This document shows positions 1-9,619 of a DNA stretch of 64,000 nt, in pieces. Made by a program: the position numbers and the translations under genes. Position 1 is the stretch's first letter; each line of letters begins with the position of its first letter. Under the pieces are notes generated by a model that was given only the letters and a program-made list of their open reading frames with translations, was not told the origin of the DNA and did no database searches. The DNA is from Streptococcus parauberis NCFD 2020 (GTDB lineage Bacteria > Bacillota > Bacilli > Lactobacillales > Streptococcaceae), in NCBI RefSeq assembly GCF_000187935.1, contig NZ_AEUT02000001.1, forward strand, positions 1,364,001-1,428,000, written 5' to 3'.

Positions 1-21
1 AATGTTAGGTTTTCTAACATT
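1..21 (-). terminator. Hairpin after the FUSC-like gene
   Basis: AATGTTAG and CTAACATT form an 8-bp stem with a 5-base loop just past the stop of the minus-strand gene. The downstream tract lies outside the window, so a U-run cannot be checked. Confidence 0.4.
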
Positions 22-24
22 GAT

Positions 25-540
25 TCAATTTTTTTTCTTATTCAACTTGTTTTTTATGATATCAATATCTGTATTAATCAATATGGCAATGAATACACCA
101 CAGAAGGTTTCAAATATTCTCGCAAATACATAAGCTATTGTTTCACCCGATGAAATAGATAGGGTGATAATCAACAAAGCTGCGACGGCACCAATAATAC
201 CAGATTTATTATTAAAAGCGACATTAAACATAATTGTTAACATGGTTAAAATAGGTACAAAAATTAAGGTAATAATAAAATGATGATTAAAAGCTGCTTG
301 TAATAAAAAGAATATTAAGGAAAAGAAGCCACCAATGCTATTTCCGAGGATTCTTGAGCTACCAAAAGATACCGTCTTATCAAAATCTTCTCTCAAACTA
401 AACACAGCTGTCAGGGCACCAATTTGCAAACCTTGAAAGCCAAAAATATGGAATAACAATAAGACAAAAAAGACAGCTAAGCCAGTTTTAAACGTACGCA
501 TACCTAATTTTAATTTTTTAGGATCAAAGTAAAAATTCAT
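25..540 (-). CDS. FUSC / aromatic acid exporter-like membrane protein
   Basis: The 171-residue product has about four hydrophobic segments after a short basic N-terminus, then a charged C-terminal tail (NKLNKKKN). The opening (KLKLGMRTFKTGLAV) and a GALTAVFSL-type segment resemble the N-terminal membrane domain of the ArAE/FUSC (DUF939) family in Firmicutes. Family members are thought to export aromatic acids or other small organic acids; the substrate here is unknown. Longer family members carry a C-terminal cytosolic domain that is absent here, so this is a short form. The start is preceded by AGGA seven bases upstream. A promoter with 17-base spacing lies upstream, so it seems monocistronic. 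The family call is from recalled sequence features only. Confidence 0.6.
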   Translation of the reverse strand: MNFYFDPKKLKLGMRTFKTGLAVFFVLLLFHIFGFQGLQIGALTAVFSLREDFDKTVSFGSSRILGNSIGGFFSLIFFLLQAAFNHHFIITLIFVPILTMLTIMFNVAFNNKSGIIGAVAALLIITLSISSGETIAYVFARIFETFCGVFIAILINTDIDIIKNKLNKKKN

Positions 541-570
541 AATTTCCTATCTTTCACATCAATATATTTC

Positions 571-599
571 AGTTTAACATGTTGTGAATAGTTTGTCAT
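571..599 (-). promoter_or_regulatory. Promoter of the FUSC-like gene
   Basis: On the minus strand ATGACA (594-599) and TAAACT (571-576) are separated by 17 bases, about 30 bases before the start codon. Confidence 0.4.
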
Positions 600-748
600 G
601 CTTTTACTGATGGTAGTTTATTTTCTAAGCTAAACTGTGTAAAATCACTAAAATATCTGAGTTTGATTCCACAATTTTGACAAGAAATCGCACTTTTCAC
701 CTTGTAAATATTTTTCCCTGAGATTCCTAACCAAGTCCTAGAATATAA

Positions 749-776
749 GAAAAAGGCCACACATGCGGCCTTTTTC
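749..776 (-). terminator. pgk terminator
   Basis: AAAAAGGCC and GGCCTTTTT pair around a short loop, about 70 bases past the pgk stop, and are followed by a T-rich tract on the minus strand. Nothing else is seen in the roughly 300-base gap between pgk and the FUSC-like gene apart from that gene's promoter. Confidence 0.8.
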
Positions 777-843
777 TAACACTTCAGTTTTGTTTCTTTT
801 ATACAAAATCAGGATTTTGCAGAGACTTTCAACAGATGGATAT

Positions 844-2040
844 TTATTTCTCTGTTAATGCAGATAACCCTGGTAACTCTTTACCTTCTAATAATTCCAT
901 AGATGCTCCACCACCTGTTGAGATCCATGAAAATTTTTCTGCACGGCCTAGGTTAATTGCTGCTGCTGCTGAATCACCACCACCGATGATAGATTTAACA
1001 CCTGGTTGTTTAACAATGGCATCCATAACACCGATTGTTCCTGCTTGGAAGTCTGGGTTTTCAAATACACCCATTGGACCATTCCATACAACTGTTTTAG
1101 CACCTTCAAGGGCTTTTTCAAATTCAACAATTGATTTAGGACCGATATCCAAACCAAGGAAACCTTCTGAAATTGCTTCACCATCAGTATCGTGAACTTC
1201 AGTGTAATCAGCAAAAGCATTAGCTTCTTTAGAGTCAACTGGAAGGATTAATTTACCATTTGATTTTTCAAGTAGTTCTTTCGCAATATCGAGTTTATCT
1301 TCTTCTACAAGTGAGTTCCCAATTTCAATACCTTGAGCTTTGTAGAATGTGTATGTCATACCACCACCGATAAGGACTTTATCAGCTTTATCAAGTAAGT
1401 TTTCAATAACACCAATTTTATCTGAAACTTTTGAACCACCAAGAATAGCTATAAAAGGACGTTCTGGAGTTTCAACAGCTTCTTTAATGTATGCAATCTC
1501 ATTTTCAAGTAAGAAACCAGCAACAGCTTTTTCTACATTAGCAGAGATACCAACGTTTGAAGAATGAGCACGGTGTGCTGTACCGAAAGCATCATTTACA
1601 AAAATACCATCTCCAAGTGATGCCCAATATTTCCCTAGTTCAGGATCATTTTTTGATTCTTTTTTGCCGTCAACATCTTCAAAACGTGTATTTTCAACAA
1701 GTAAAACTTGTCCATCTTCAAGAGCTTCAATAGCTTTTTCAAGTTCTTCACCACGTGTTGAACCTGGGAAAATAACATCTTGACCAAGCTTTTCAGCTAA
1801 GTTCTTAGCTACCGGTGCAAGTGATTTGCCTTCTTTATCTGCTTCTTCTTTAACACGTCCAAGGTGAGAGAATAAAATTGCACGACCACCGTTTTCAACA
1901 ATATATTTAATTGTTGGAAGTGCTGCAGAGATACGGTTATCATTTGTGATAACACCATCTTTTAAAGGAACATTAAAATCAACACGTACAAGGACTTTTT
2001 TCCCTTTTAAGTCGATGTCTTTTACAGTCATTTTAGCCAT
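844..2040 (-). CDS. pgk: Phosphoglycerate kinase
   Basis: This cytosolic glycolytic enzyme transfers phosphate from 1,3-bisphosphoglycerate to ADP. The 398-residue length is normal. The N-terminal substrate loop ([12 protein letters not shown]), the SHLGR motif, the [11 protein letters not shown] nucleotide-domain motif and the C-terminal GGGDSAAA and [10 protein letters not shown] motifs are all present. It lies downstream of gap in the same direction, but has its own promoter and a terminator separates the two, so both glycolytic genes appear independently transcribed. AAGGAG sits 10 bases before the ATG. Nothing is odd about it. Confidence 0.98.
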   Translation of the reverse strand: MAKMTVKDIDLKGKKVLVRVDFNVPLKDGVITNDNRISAALPTIKYIVENGGRAILFSHLGRVKEEADKEGKSLAPVAKNLAEKLGQDVIFPGSTRGEELEKAIEALEDGQVLLVENTRFEDVDGKKESKNDPELGKYWASLGDGIFVNDAFGTAHRAHSSNVGISANVEKAVAGFLLENEIAYIKEAVETPERPFIAILGGSKVSDKIGVIENLLDKADKVLIGGGMTYTFYKAQGIEIGNSLVEEDKLDIAKELLEKSNGKLILPVDSKEANAFADYTEVHDTDGEAISEGFLGLDIGPKSIVEFEKALEGAKTVVWNGPMGVFENPDFQAGTIGVMDAIVKQPGVKSIIGGGDSAAAAINLGRAEKFSWISTGGGASMELLEGKELPGLSALTEK

Positions 2041-2075
2041 TTGGATAGACTCCTTAATATTTTTTTATACAGACT

Positions 2076-2081
2076 ATTATA
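2076..2081 (-). promoter_or_regulatory. pgk extended -10 promoter
   Basis: The minus strand reads TGATATAAT, a TGn-extended -10, about 35 bases before the start codon. No good -35 is seen at 17 bases. Confidence 0.5.
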
Positions 2082-2152
2082 TCATATTTATTTTCAATAA
2101 TCTAAAATATGAAAATAATAAATTAATTATTTCACAATTTTTTCATAAAAAA

Positions 2153-2174
2153 AAGGAAGAGAAATCTCTTCCTT
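2153..2174 (-). terminator. gap terminator
   Basis: AAGGAAGAG and CTCTTCCTT form a perfect 9-bp stem with a 4-base loop, followed on the minus strand by eight T. It lies just after the gap stop codon. Confidence 0.9.
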
Positions 2175-2191
2175 TCATGCTATATAACTAA

Positions 2192-3202
2192 TTATTTAGC
2201 AATTTTTGCGAAGTACTCAAGTGTACGAACAAGTTGAGCAGTGTAAGACATTTCATTGTCATACCATGAAACAACTTTAACTAATTGATTTCCATCAACA
2301 GTTTGTACTTTAGTTTGAGTAGCATCGAATAATGAACCGAAAGACATACCAACGATATCAGATGATACGATTGGATCTTCAGTGTAACCATACGAATCAT
2401 TAGCTGCAGCTTTCATTACTGAGTTAATTTCTTCTACTGAAGTTTCTTTATTAAGAACTGCTACTAATTCTGTTACTGAACCTGTTGGAACTGGTACACG
2501 TTGTGCAGCACCGTCAAGTTTACCATTTAATTCAGGGATAACAAGACCGATTGCTTTAGCAGCACCAGTTGAGTTAGGAACAATATTGTTAGCACCAGCA
2601 CGGGCACGACGTAAGTCACCACCACGGTGAGGTCCATCAAGAAGCATTTGATCACCAGTGTAAGCGTGGATTGTAGTCATTAAACCTTGTTTTACGCCAA
2701 AGTTATCTTGTAAAGCTTTAGCCATTGGAGCTAAACAGTTTGTAGTACATGAAGCACCTGAAATAACTGTTTCAGTTCCATCAAGGATATCATGGTTAGT
2801 GTTAAATACAACTGTTTTCACGTCATCTCCACCAGGAGCAGTGATAACAACTTTTTTAGCACCATTTTCATGTAAATGTTTTTCAGCAGCTGCTTTTTTA
2901 GCAAAGAAACCAGTTGCTTCAAGAACGATTTCAACACCGTCAGTTGCCCAGTCAATTTGTTCTGGATCTTTTTCAGCAGAAACTTTAATGAATTTTCCGT
3001 TAACGTCAAATCCACCATCTTTAACTTCTACAGTACCGTCAAAACGACCTTGAGTTGTATCGTATTTTAACAAGTGTGCAAGCATATTTGGATCTGTAAG
3101 GTCGTTGATGCGAGTAACTTCAACACCTTCTACATTTTGAATACGACGGAAAGCAAGACGTCCGATACGGCCAAAACCGTTAATACCAACTTTAACTACC
3201 AT
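2192..3202 (-). CDS. gap: Glyceraldehyde-3-phosphate dehydrogenase (plr/gapC)
   Basis: The NAD-dependent glycolytic enzyme oxidises glyceraldehyde-3-phosphate to 1,3-bisphosphoglycerate. In streptococci it is also found on the cell surface (Plr/SDH/GapC) and binds plasmin. The Rossmann start [12 protein letters not shown], the catalytic [12 protein letters not shown] with the active-site Cys, and the [16 protein letters not shown]-terminus are intact. I take the ATG giving MVVKVGING (336 residues), because AAGGAGG lies at the right distance before it; an earlier in-frame start would sit upstream of this Shine-Dalgarno. A consensus-like promoter and two cre-like sequences lie upstream, as expected of a highly expressed glycolytic gene. 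Confidence 0.98.
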   Translation of the reverse strand: MVVKVGINGFGRIGRLAFRRIQNVEGVEVTRINDLTDPNMLAHLLKYDTTQGRFDGTVEVKDGGFDVNGKFIKVSAEKDPEQIDWATDGVEIVLEATGFFAKKAAAEKHLHENGAKKVVITAPGGDDVKTVVFNTNHDILDGTETVISGASCTTNCLAPMAKALQDNFGVKQGLMTTIHAYTGDQMLLDGPHRGGDLRRARAGANNIVPNSTGAAKAIGLVIPELNGKLDGAAQRVPVPTGSVTELVAVLNKETSVEEINSVMKAAANDSYGYTEDPIVSSDIVGMSFGSLFDATQTKVQTVDGNQLVKVVSWYDNEMSYTAQLVRTLEYFAKIAK

Positions 3203-3315
3203 TAGTGATTTCCTCCTTATGAAAATCAAAAGATTTATTATACAAGGGATACTCCCTTAACTATATTGTGAAAAGATTAACTTGAAGATATCCCCAGTAA
3301 CCTTTCAACAGAACT

Positions 3316-3344
3316 ATTATATAACTATTTCATAAAAATTGCAA
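3316..3344 (-). promoter_or_regulatory. gap promoter
   Basis: TTGCAA (3339-3344) and TATAAT (3316-3321) are separated by exactly 17 bases on the minus strand, giving a leader of about 105 bases before the gap ATG. Confidence 0.75.
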
Positions 3345-3404
3345 ATGATTAAGTCATTTTCAATAAGCATACAAAGCGGTCTAGCCCCATTTCGCTATAA
3401 ATAA

Positions 3405-3449
3405 TGTAAGCATTTCCACTGTTATACATCAAGCATTTTCACGCTTTCA
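3405..3449. promoter_or_regulatory. Two cre-like sites upstream of gap
   Basis: TGTAAGCATTTCCA (3405-3418, plus strand) and TGAAAGCGTGAAAA (3436-3449, minus strand) each resemble the CcpA operator consensus TGWAANCGNTNWCA with one or two mismatches. They lie about 60-130 bases upstream of the gap -35, where CcpA could activate. Function is inferred from sequence only. Confidence 0.4.
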
Positions 3450-3455
3450 AAATGC

Positions 3456-3488
3456 AAAAAAGACTAGGAAATAAATCCTAATCTTTTT
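3456..3488 (-). terminator. fusA terminator
   Basis: AAAAAGATTAGGA and TCCTAGTCTTTTTT (minus strand) form a near-perfect stem with one G-T pair and a 6-base loop, ending in a T-run. It follows the fusA stop closely. Confidence 0.8.
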
Positions 3489-3499
3489 CATATTAATGG

Positions 3500-5578
3500 T
3501 TATTCACCACGATTTTTTTTGATAATTTCTTCTTGAACTGATTTAGGAACATCTTCATAATGGTCAAATACCATCATAAATGTACCACGTCCTTGAGTTG
3601 CAGAACGAAGAATTGTTGCATAACCAAACATTTCAGCAAGTGGAACAAATGCACGAACAACTTGTACATTTCCGCGAGCTTCCATACCGTCAACACGTCC
3701 ACGACGAGCTGTAACATGTCCCATAACATCTCCAAGATTATCTTCTGGAGCTGTAATAGTAACAAGCATCATTGGTTCAAGGATAGCTGGGCTAGCTGAT
3801 TTAGCTGCTTCTTTAAGTGCAAGAGATGCTGCAATTTTAAAAGCAGTTTCTGATGAATCGACATCATGGTATGATCCATCATAAAGTTTAGCTTTAACGT
3901 CTACGATTGGGTATCCAGCAAGAACACCGTTAGACATTGATTCAACAAGACCTTTTTCAACAGCTGGGATAAATTCACGAGGGACAACACCACCAACGAT
4001 AGCATTTTCAAACTCGAATCCTTTACCTTCTTCATTAGGTGTAAATTCAATCCAGACATCACCAAATTGTCCTTTACCACCTGATTGGCGTTTGAAGAAA
4101 CCACGAGCGTTTGTAGCTGAACGGAATGTTTCACGGTATGATACTTGAGGAGCACCAACGTTTGCTTCAACTTTGAATTCACGACGCATACGGTCAACAA
4201 GGACATCAAGGTGAAGCTCACCCATACCAGCAATAACAGTTTCACCAGTTTCTACGTTTGTTTCAACGCGGAATGTTGGATCTTCTTCAGCAAGTTTTTG
4301 AAGGGCAACACCCATCTTGTCTTGATCTGCTTTAGATTTTGGTTCAACCATTAATTGGATAACTGGTTCTGGAACTTCAATAGATTCAAGAACAACTTTT
4401 GATTTTTCATCAGTTAATGAATCACCAGTAGTTGTATTTTTCAAACCAACTGCCGCAGCGATATCACCAGAGTAAACTACTTCAATTTCTTTACGAGTAT
4501 TAGCATGCATTTGTAGAATACGTCCAATACGTTCACGCTTGCCTTTTGAAGTATTCATAACGTATGAACCACTTTGAAGAACACCTGAGTAAACACGGAA
4601 GAAAGTTAGACGACCTACAAATGGGTCAGTCATGATTTTAAACGCAAGCGCTGCGAATGGCTCTTCATCTGACGCAGGACGAGTTTCTTCTTCTTCAGTA
4701 TCAGGATTGATACCTTTGATTGCAGGGATATCAAGTGGGCTTGGTAAGTAGTCGATAACTGCGTCAAGCATCATTTGAACACCTTTATTTTTAAAGGCTG
4801 ATCCACACATAACTGGGAAGAATTCAACGTTAATTGTAGCAGTACGAATAGCTGCCATCAATTCTTCATTAGTGATTTCTTCACCTTCAAGGTATTTCAT
4901 CATTAATTCTTCATCAGTTTCTGCAACTGCTTCAACTAATTTTTCGCGGTATTCTTGTGCTTGTTCTAAATAGTCAGCTGGAATATCTTCTTCAAGAATA
5001 TCAGTACCAAGGTCATTAGAATAAACTTCAGCTTTCATTTTGATTAAGTCAATAATTCCCGTGAAGTCATCTTCTGCACCAATTGGTAATTGAATTGGAT
5101 GTGCATTTGCTTGAAGTCTATCATGTAATGTACTTACTGAGTAAAGGAAGTCAGCACCGATCTTATCCATTTTGTTAGCAAAAACGATACGTGGAACTCC
5201 ATATTCAGTAGCTTGACGCCAAACAGTTTCAGTTTGAGGTTCAACACCTGATTGAGCATCAAGAACTGTAACAGCTCCATCAAGTACACGAAGTGAACGT
5301 TGAACTTCAATTGTAAAGTCCACGTGTCCTGGTGTATCGATGATATTTACACGATGACCATCCCATTGTGCAGTTGTTGCTGCAGATGTGATTGTGATAC
5401 CGCGTTCTTGTTCTTGTTCCATCCAGTCCATTTGAGAAGCACCTTCATGTGTTTCACCGATTTTATGAATTTTACCAGTGTAATAAAGGATACGCTCTGT
5501 AGTTGTTGTTTTACCAGCATCAACGTGAGCCATGATACCGATATTACGAGTTTTTTCAAGTGAAAATTCGCGAGCCAT
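3500..5578 (-). CDS. fusA: Elongation factor G
   Basis: This translational GTPase drives ribosomal translocation. The 692 residues are full length. The G domain carries [15 protein letters not shown] (G1), the RGITI switch, DTPGHVDFT (G3) and NKMD (G4), followed by domains II to V ending in the usual [16 protein letters not shown] region. It is the third gene of the str operon (rpsL-rpsG-fusA). A hairpin with a T-run lies in the roughly 140-base gap after rpsG, so its expression may be partly attenuated. AGGAG lies 10 bases before the ATG. tuf does not follow; gap does, as in other streptococci. Confidence 0.98.
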   Translation of the reverse strand: MAREFSLEKTRNIGIMAHVDAGKTTTTERILYYTGKIHKIGETHEGASQMDWMEQEQERGITITSAATTAQWDGHRVNIIDTPGHVDFTIEVQRSLRVLDGAVTVLDAQSGVEPQTETVWRQATEYGVPRIVFANKMDKIGADFLYSVSTLHDRLQANAHPIQLPIGAEDDFTGIIDLIKMKAEVYSNDLGTDILEEDIPADYLEQAQEYREKLVEAVAETDEELMMKYLEGEEITNEELMAAIRTATINVEFFPVMCGSAFKNKGVQMMLDAVIDYLPSPLDIPAIKGINPDTEEEETRPASDEEPFAALAFKIMTDPFVGRLTFFRVYSGVLQSGSYVMNTSKGKRERIGRILQMHANTRKEIEVVYSGDIAAAVGLKNTTTGDSLTDEKSKVVLESIEVPEPVIQLMVEPKSKADQDKMGVALQKLAEEDPTFRVETNVETGETVIAGMGELHLDVLVDRMRREFKVEANVGAPQVSYRETFRSATNARGFFKRQSGGKGQFGDVWIEFTPNEEGKGFEFENAIVGGVVPREFIPAVEKGLVESMSNGVLAGYPIVDVKAKLYDGSYHDVDSSETAFKIAASLALKEAAKSASPAILEPMMLVTITAPEDNLGDVMGHVTARRGRVDGMEARGNVQVVRAFVPLAEMFGYATILRSATQGRGTFMMVFDHYEDVPKSVQEEIIKKNRGE

Positions 5579-5636
5579 TAGGTTATTTCTCCTATATTTT
5601 TATTTGATATGAATATTATATCATTATTTATAAAAA

Positions 5637-5659
5637 ACGGATAGGCAGGACCTACCCGT
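5637..5659 (-). terminator. Terminator or attenuator between rpsG and fusA
   Basis: On the minus strand ACGGGTAGG and CCTATCCGT pair over nine positions (one G-T wobble) with a 5-base loop and are followed by six T. Because fusA normally depends on the rpsL promoter, this may be a partial terminator; no strong separate fusA promoter was noticed. Confidence 0.65.
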
Positions 5660-5719
5660 AATTACGACATTGTTTAGCGACATTTGATTTAAGCTAACTC
5701 AAATCTGAATGTCATAATC

Positions 5720-6190
5720 CTACCAACGGAAGTGAGCAAATGCACGGTTAGCTTCAGCCATTTTGTGAGTATCTTCACGTTTTTTAACTGATGCACCAGT
5801 GTTGTTTGCAGCATCCATGATTTCTTTAGCAAGACGATCTTTCATAGTATGTTCACCACGAGAACGTGATGCATTTACTAACCAACGTAATCCTAAAGTA
5901 GTACGACGTTCTGGACGAACTTCAACTGGGACTTGGTAGTTTGATCCACCAACACGACGTGCGCGTACTTCAAGTACAGGCATAATGTTGTCCATAGCTG
6001 TTTCAAACACTTCAAGAGCATCTGTTCCAGTAGATTCTTTGATTGCTTCAAAAGCATCATAGACGATAGTTGCAGCAGTACCACGTTTACCATCAAGCAT
6101 AACACGGTTGATAAGACGTGTTACGATTTTTGAGTTATACAATGGATCTGGTAATACTTCGCGTTTAGGCGCTTGATTTTTACGACTCAT
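5720..6190 (-). CDS. rpsG: 30S ribosomal protein S7
   Basis: The 156-residue protein has the standard start [20 protein letters not shown] and C-terminus [11 protein letters not shown]7 binds the 3' major domain of 16S rRNA and nucleates head assembly; in other bacteria it also represses its own operon by binding the str mRNA. It lies 20 bases downstream of rpsL with a GGGG-type Shine-Dalgarno in the spacer, so the two are clearly co-transcribed. Length and motifs are typical. Confidence 0.98.
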   Translation of the reverse strand: MSRKNQAPKREVLPDPLYNSKIVTRLINRVMLDGKRGTAATIVYDAFEAIKESTGTDALEVFETAMDNIMPVLEVRARRVGGSNYQVPVEVRPERRTTLGLRWLVNASRSRGEHTMKDRLAKEIMDAANNTGASVKKREDTHKMAEANRAFAHFRW

Positions 6191-6210
6191 TCTTTCTTAT
6201 CCCCCTTCTA

Positions 6211-6624
6211 TTATCCTTTAGGACGTTTAGCACCGTATTTAGAACGGCCTTGTTTACGATCAGCAACACCTGCAGTATCAAGTGCACCACGAACGATATG
6301 GTAACGTACCCCTGGAAGGTCTTTTACACGTCCACCACGGATAAGTACCACACTATGCTCTTGCAAGTTGTGACCGATACCTGGGATGTATGCAGTAACT
6401 TCAATAAGATTGCTCAAACGTACACGAGCGAATTTACGAAGGGCAGAGTTAGGTTTTTTAGGTGTCATTGTTCCAACACGAGTTGCAACACCACGTTTTT
6501 GTGGTGCAGAAATTTTAGTGTGAACTTTTTTGTGGCTGTTGTAACCGATGTTTAAAGCTGGTGAATCTGATTTTTCAACTTTAGATTTACGAGGTTTACG
6601 TACCAACTGGTTAATTGTAGGCAT
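6211..6624 (-). CDS. rpsL: 30S ribosomal protein S12
   Basis: The 137-residue decoding-centre protein begins [15 protein letters not shown] and contains [18 protein letters not shown] and the [16 protein letters not shown] loop. The lysines at the usual streptomycin-resistance positions (TPKKPNS and GRVKDLPG) are wild type, so the allele gives no hint of ribosomal streptomycin resistance. It is the first gene of the str operon. AGGAG lies about eight bases before the ATG. Its promoter sits inside the terminator hairpin of the upstream surface-protein gene. Confidence 0.98.
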   Translation of the reverse strand: MPTINQLVRKPRKSKVEKSDSPALNIGYNSHKKVHTKISAPQKRGVATRVGTMTPKKPNSALRKFARVRLSNLIEVTAYIPGIGHNLQEHSVVLIRGGRVKDLPGVRYHIVRGALDTAGVADRKQGRSKYGAKRPKG

Positions 6625-6748
6625 CTACATTCTCCTGTATTTTTTTATTTTTGGTTGATATAGCGCTTGGTGACAGCCTATATCCGGGTGTACTTTTTGC
6701 AACAATTGTCAGCACGTCTCTGTACACTTTTGAGAGACCAAAAGTAAA

Positions 6749-6783
6749 AAGTACCGTCTACTATAGTAACATAGACGGCACTT
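6749..6783 (-). terminator. Terminator of the surface-protein gene
   Basis: The minus strand forms AAGTGCCGTCTA / TAGACGGTACTT with one mismatch and an 11-base loop, followed by TTTTTACTTTT. It separates the purR/surface-protein unit from the str operon. Confidence 0.75.
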
Positions 6784-6792
6784 AATTGTCAA
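6765..6792 (-). promoter_or_regulatory. str operon promoter
   Basis: TTGACA (6787-6792) and the TGn-extended -10 TGTTACTAT are separated by 18 bases on the minus strand. The -10 lies in the loop and the spacer in one arm of the preceding terminator hairpin. The leader to rpsL is about 130 bases. Confidence 0.65.
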
Positions 6793-6814
6793 TAATATTT
6801 TAAATGATTTTTAC

Positions 6815-9595
6815 TTATTTTTTGCCTTGTTTTCTGAGTTTAAATCCAGTTAAACCGACTGCCGTAAGCATAACGATACCAGCTTTGACAGCTCGTTTTG
6901 TGCTTTCATCACTTGCTGCCGTCACTTTACTTACAGTAGTTGAACCATAGTTAGAAGACTCTGAATTATTATTTTCGCTAACACTCTTAGCAACTTTGTT
7001 TAAGATACTTTGAGCTGGCATTGTTTCCGGAACAACTTCAACAACCCCTTGAGCAATCTTATTAGCTTCATTTGTTAAAACTTTGTTAGTTTCCGCAATA
7101 ACAGTTGATGTTGCAGTAGCAATTTTTTCAGTAATAACTGCCTTAATTTCAGCAATTTCTTGTTCCGTTTTTTGTGCAATTAAACTTGTACTTGCAGACA
7201 TACGTTCAGTTTCAGAATTAATTTGGTCTTTCTCACTTGTATCACTGATTTTTTCTTTAGTAATATCAGCTGATGTAAGAACTGACGAATCTTTCTCATT
7301 GTACTCGATTGGTTTAGCAGCAATAGATGAACCTGATTCTCCACCGTGAACTACTGGTGTTTGTACTTTAGTAGGTTTCTGTACTTTACTTTCGTCACCT
7401 TTTGTATTAACAATTGCTTTCAAAAGAGAAATTTGTTTTTCAGATAACTTAATTGCATCTTGAAGCTGAGTTCTAGTATCGAACAAATCAACTAGTACTT
7501 TGTTACTTACAATTAACTTGGCATTTGTTTCAGCTAAATCCTTCTTGGCTTGAGCAAGTGCTTCTTTTGCTAACTCAACACGCTTTGGATTTTGTTTTAA
7601 TTCAAGCATTTTTGCCAAGTTTACTTTTTTATCAACTAAACTTGTAACCTGTGCTGCTGCTTGCACAAGTTTTGTTTCAAGTGTTTTAAGTGAACGCTTA
7701 GCGCTATTTAAACTAACAAGAGTTTCGTCAAGTTTTGCTTTTACATCTGCTTGAATAGTCTTAGCTAACGCTAGTTGAATTTGCAAGCCATCTTTAGATT
7801 TCTTGGCTTGGATTGCTTGTGCTTCAAGTTTAGCAAGACTTTGTTTTGCTGCAGATAGTTTAGTATTAAATTTAATTACCTGTGCTTGAGCTGTTTTAAC
7901 AGCTTCTTCAGCCGAAAGATTATTCAAACGTTTTTCAATAGTAGTAATATTCCCCTTAATAGAAGAAATACCCGATTTCAAACTTTGAATTTTTGCTGAA
8001 TTATTAATTGTTGTCTTACCAGCAGAAACAGCTTTGGTACTAAATAAAGTTTTATTTTGAATATTTGATTTTGGAATTAATAGGAAATGCGTATCTAAGC
8101 CACCAACAGATTCTGTTGAGAAACCAAGATAAATAGGATTACTTGCATTCGCTTTGTCAGTACGTAGAAAGTTAACCGCATGTCCCCAAGTATTGCCATG
8201 TAAGTCATCGGTGAACAACATATACTTAAGAGTGTTGTAAATACTTCTCTTAATACCATTAACAGTAGGAAGATCATCAAACATACCAAAATTTTCATAC
8301 ATGTTATCATCATTAGCTTTCAAACCAACACGAGTTGCCGAGCTTTCAATGATTGTGCGGTCATGCGGGCCAATTCCGGTGTGTCCTCCAGCACCAACTT
8401 GACCATAAGAAAAGTATGGAATTGTTGAACCGTGAGTTGCTTTATATTGAGTTGTAACTAGACGAGCAAATTGTTGTGATCCTTCAGTTACTTCAATTTT
8501 AGACAAGTTCAATTGCGAACGAACAGAATTTAACATTTGAGCTGTAAATAAAGCTAACTCATTTTGGACATCTAGAGATAAGTTGTCTAAATCAACTTGG
8601 CGATTTAAATCTTTAGCAATATTTTTATAGCTATTTAGAGTCATTCCAGCGCGAGCTTTTGAACTGATAGCACTTTCAAGTTTATTAAAAGCTGAAATAT
8701 AGCTCCATGAACCAATATATCCACTATCCGCTAAACGTTTTAATTCTGCAAATGGGTAGCTTGATGGCAATACAAATGTATTTTCACCAGCAATATTAAC
8801 TGTCTTTGTAGAAGTTTGTGATTGAGCAGCATTTAGTTCTGCTTGTTTTGCAGTAAGAGCTGTCTTGTTAGAAGCGAGACTTGTTGTTAATGCAGTCTTA
8901 GTTTCTTGCTTAACTGTTGCTAAATTAGTCTGTGCTTTTGTTAAGTCTGATGCTGCAATTTTAACTGTGTTTTGAGCATCTTTAACTTGTGATGCAATCA
9001 TTTCAGGTTGATTAACAACTTTCGTCAAATCTGCTACAGCTTTATCAGCAGATTCTGCTTCTTTAACGAGCGTTTTAGCTGCTTCACTTTGAGTCGCAAC
9101 AACTTGAGTTTGCTTTTGAACGTCAGAGCTTACTGTTTGTGCACTTGTTTGTGCTTGACTTAGAGCTTTATTAGTTTCAGCTAGTTTAACTTGGTTTTCA
9201 GTTACAAGTTTTTCAAATTCTGCATCATTTGAAGTAGAGACTGTAGTTAAAGTTTCTTGAGCAACTTCTACAGCTTTTTCTTGAGCTACAATTTCTGTTT
9301 TCAAATCTGAAACTTCAAGGCTTGAATTTTTGATATCTTTATTAACTGCAATAAGTTCATTTTGTTGACTAGCTAATTGTGTCTCCGCAGTTTTCACTGC
9401 TGCAGTGGCATCAGCAACCGTTGCAGTAGTTGGTAATAAAGGGGATTCATTATTTGAGTTTTCAGCTCCGGTTGGTGATAAGTCATCAGCCTGTACTTGA
9501 TGTGAAACCCCAACACCAGCCCCTAGCAATGCAATTGTTGATGTTAAAGCAATTGTGGTTTTAATGTGGTTTGTTTTCCCGTTTTCCAATTCCAT
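6815..9595 (-). CDS. CAP-domain, coiled-coil surface-exclusion-like protein
   Basis: The 926-residue secreted protein is built as follows. A signal peptide (about 1-36) ends in HQVQA. A long Ala/Gln/Glu/Lys coiled coil spans about 60-265. A CAP/SCP-like domain (about 345-505) contains GAGGHTGIGPHDRTIIE, YENFG and GHAVNFLR. A second coiled coil spans about 540-740, then a Ser/Thr-rich stretch. The architecture matches the SEC10/PgrA surface-exclusion family, and the position next to purR and rpsL matches S. pyogenes Spy0269, a known surface antigen and vaccine candidate. The C-terminus has a hydrophobic segment (AGIVMLTAVGLTGF) and a basic tail (KLRKQGKK), but I see no LPXTG before it, so sortase anchoring is doubtful. 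It starts 24 bases after purR and is probably co-transcribed with it. The Shine-Dalgarno (AGAGG) is 13 bases from the ATG. Confidence 0.85.
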   Translation of the reverse strand: MELENGKTNHIKTTIALTSTIALLGAGVGVSHQVQADDLSPTGAENSNNESPLLPTTATVADATAAVKTAETQLASQQNELIAVNKDIKNSSLEVSDLKTEIVAQEKAVEVAQETLTTVSTSNDAEFEKLVTENQVKLAETNKALSQAQTSAQTVSSDVQKQTQVVATQSEAAKTLVKEAESADKAVADLTKVVNQPEMIASQVKDAQNTVKIAASDLTKAQTNLATVKQETKTALTTSLASNKTALTAKQAELNAAQSQTSTKTVNIAGENTFVLPSSYPFAELKRLADSGYIGSWSYISAFNKLESAISSKARAGMTLNSYKNIAKDLNRQVDLDNLSLDVQNELALFTAQMLNSVRSQLNLSKIEVTEGSQQFARLVTTQYKATHGSTIPYFSYGQVGAGGHTGIGPHDRTIIESSATRVGLKANDDNMYENFGMFDDLPTVNGIKRSIYNTLKYMLFTDDLHGNTWGHAVNFLRTDKANASNPIYLGFSTESVGGLDTHFLLIPKSNIQNKTLFSTKAVSAGKTTINNSAKIQSLKSGISSIKGNITTIEKRLNNLSAEEAVKTAQAQVIKFNTKLSAAKQSLAKLEAQAIQAKKSKDGLQIQLALAKTIQADVKAKLDETLVSLNSAKRSLKTLETKLVQAAAQVTSLVDKKVNLAKMLELKQNPKRVELAKEALAQAKKDLAETNAKLIVSNKVLVDLFDTRTQLQDAIKLSEKQISLLKAIVNTKGDESKVQKPTKVQTPVVHGGESGSSIAAKPIEYNEKDSSVLTSADITKEKISDTSEKDQINSETERMSASTSLIAQKTEQEIAEIKAVITEKIATATSTVIAETNKVLTNEANKIAQGVVEVVPETMPAQSILNKVAKSVSENNNSESSNYGSTTVSKVTAASDESTKRAVKAGIVMLTAVGLTGFKLRKQGKK

Positions 9596-9619
9596 GATAA
9601 GTCTCTTTCCTCTCAGTGG

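Noticed and set aside
836..1195. Plus-strand open frame opposite pgk
   Set aside because: It lies wholly antisense to a certain gene, has no Shine-Dalgarno and a protein composition (Pro/Ser-rich) typical of a shadow frame.
7083..7349. Plus-strand open frame opposite the surface protein gene
   Set aside because: Antisense to a coiled-coil gene; hydrophobic Ala/Val/Ile/Ser composition arises from the complementary codons.
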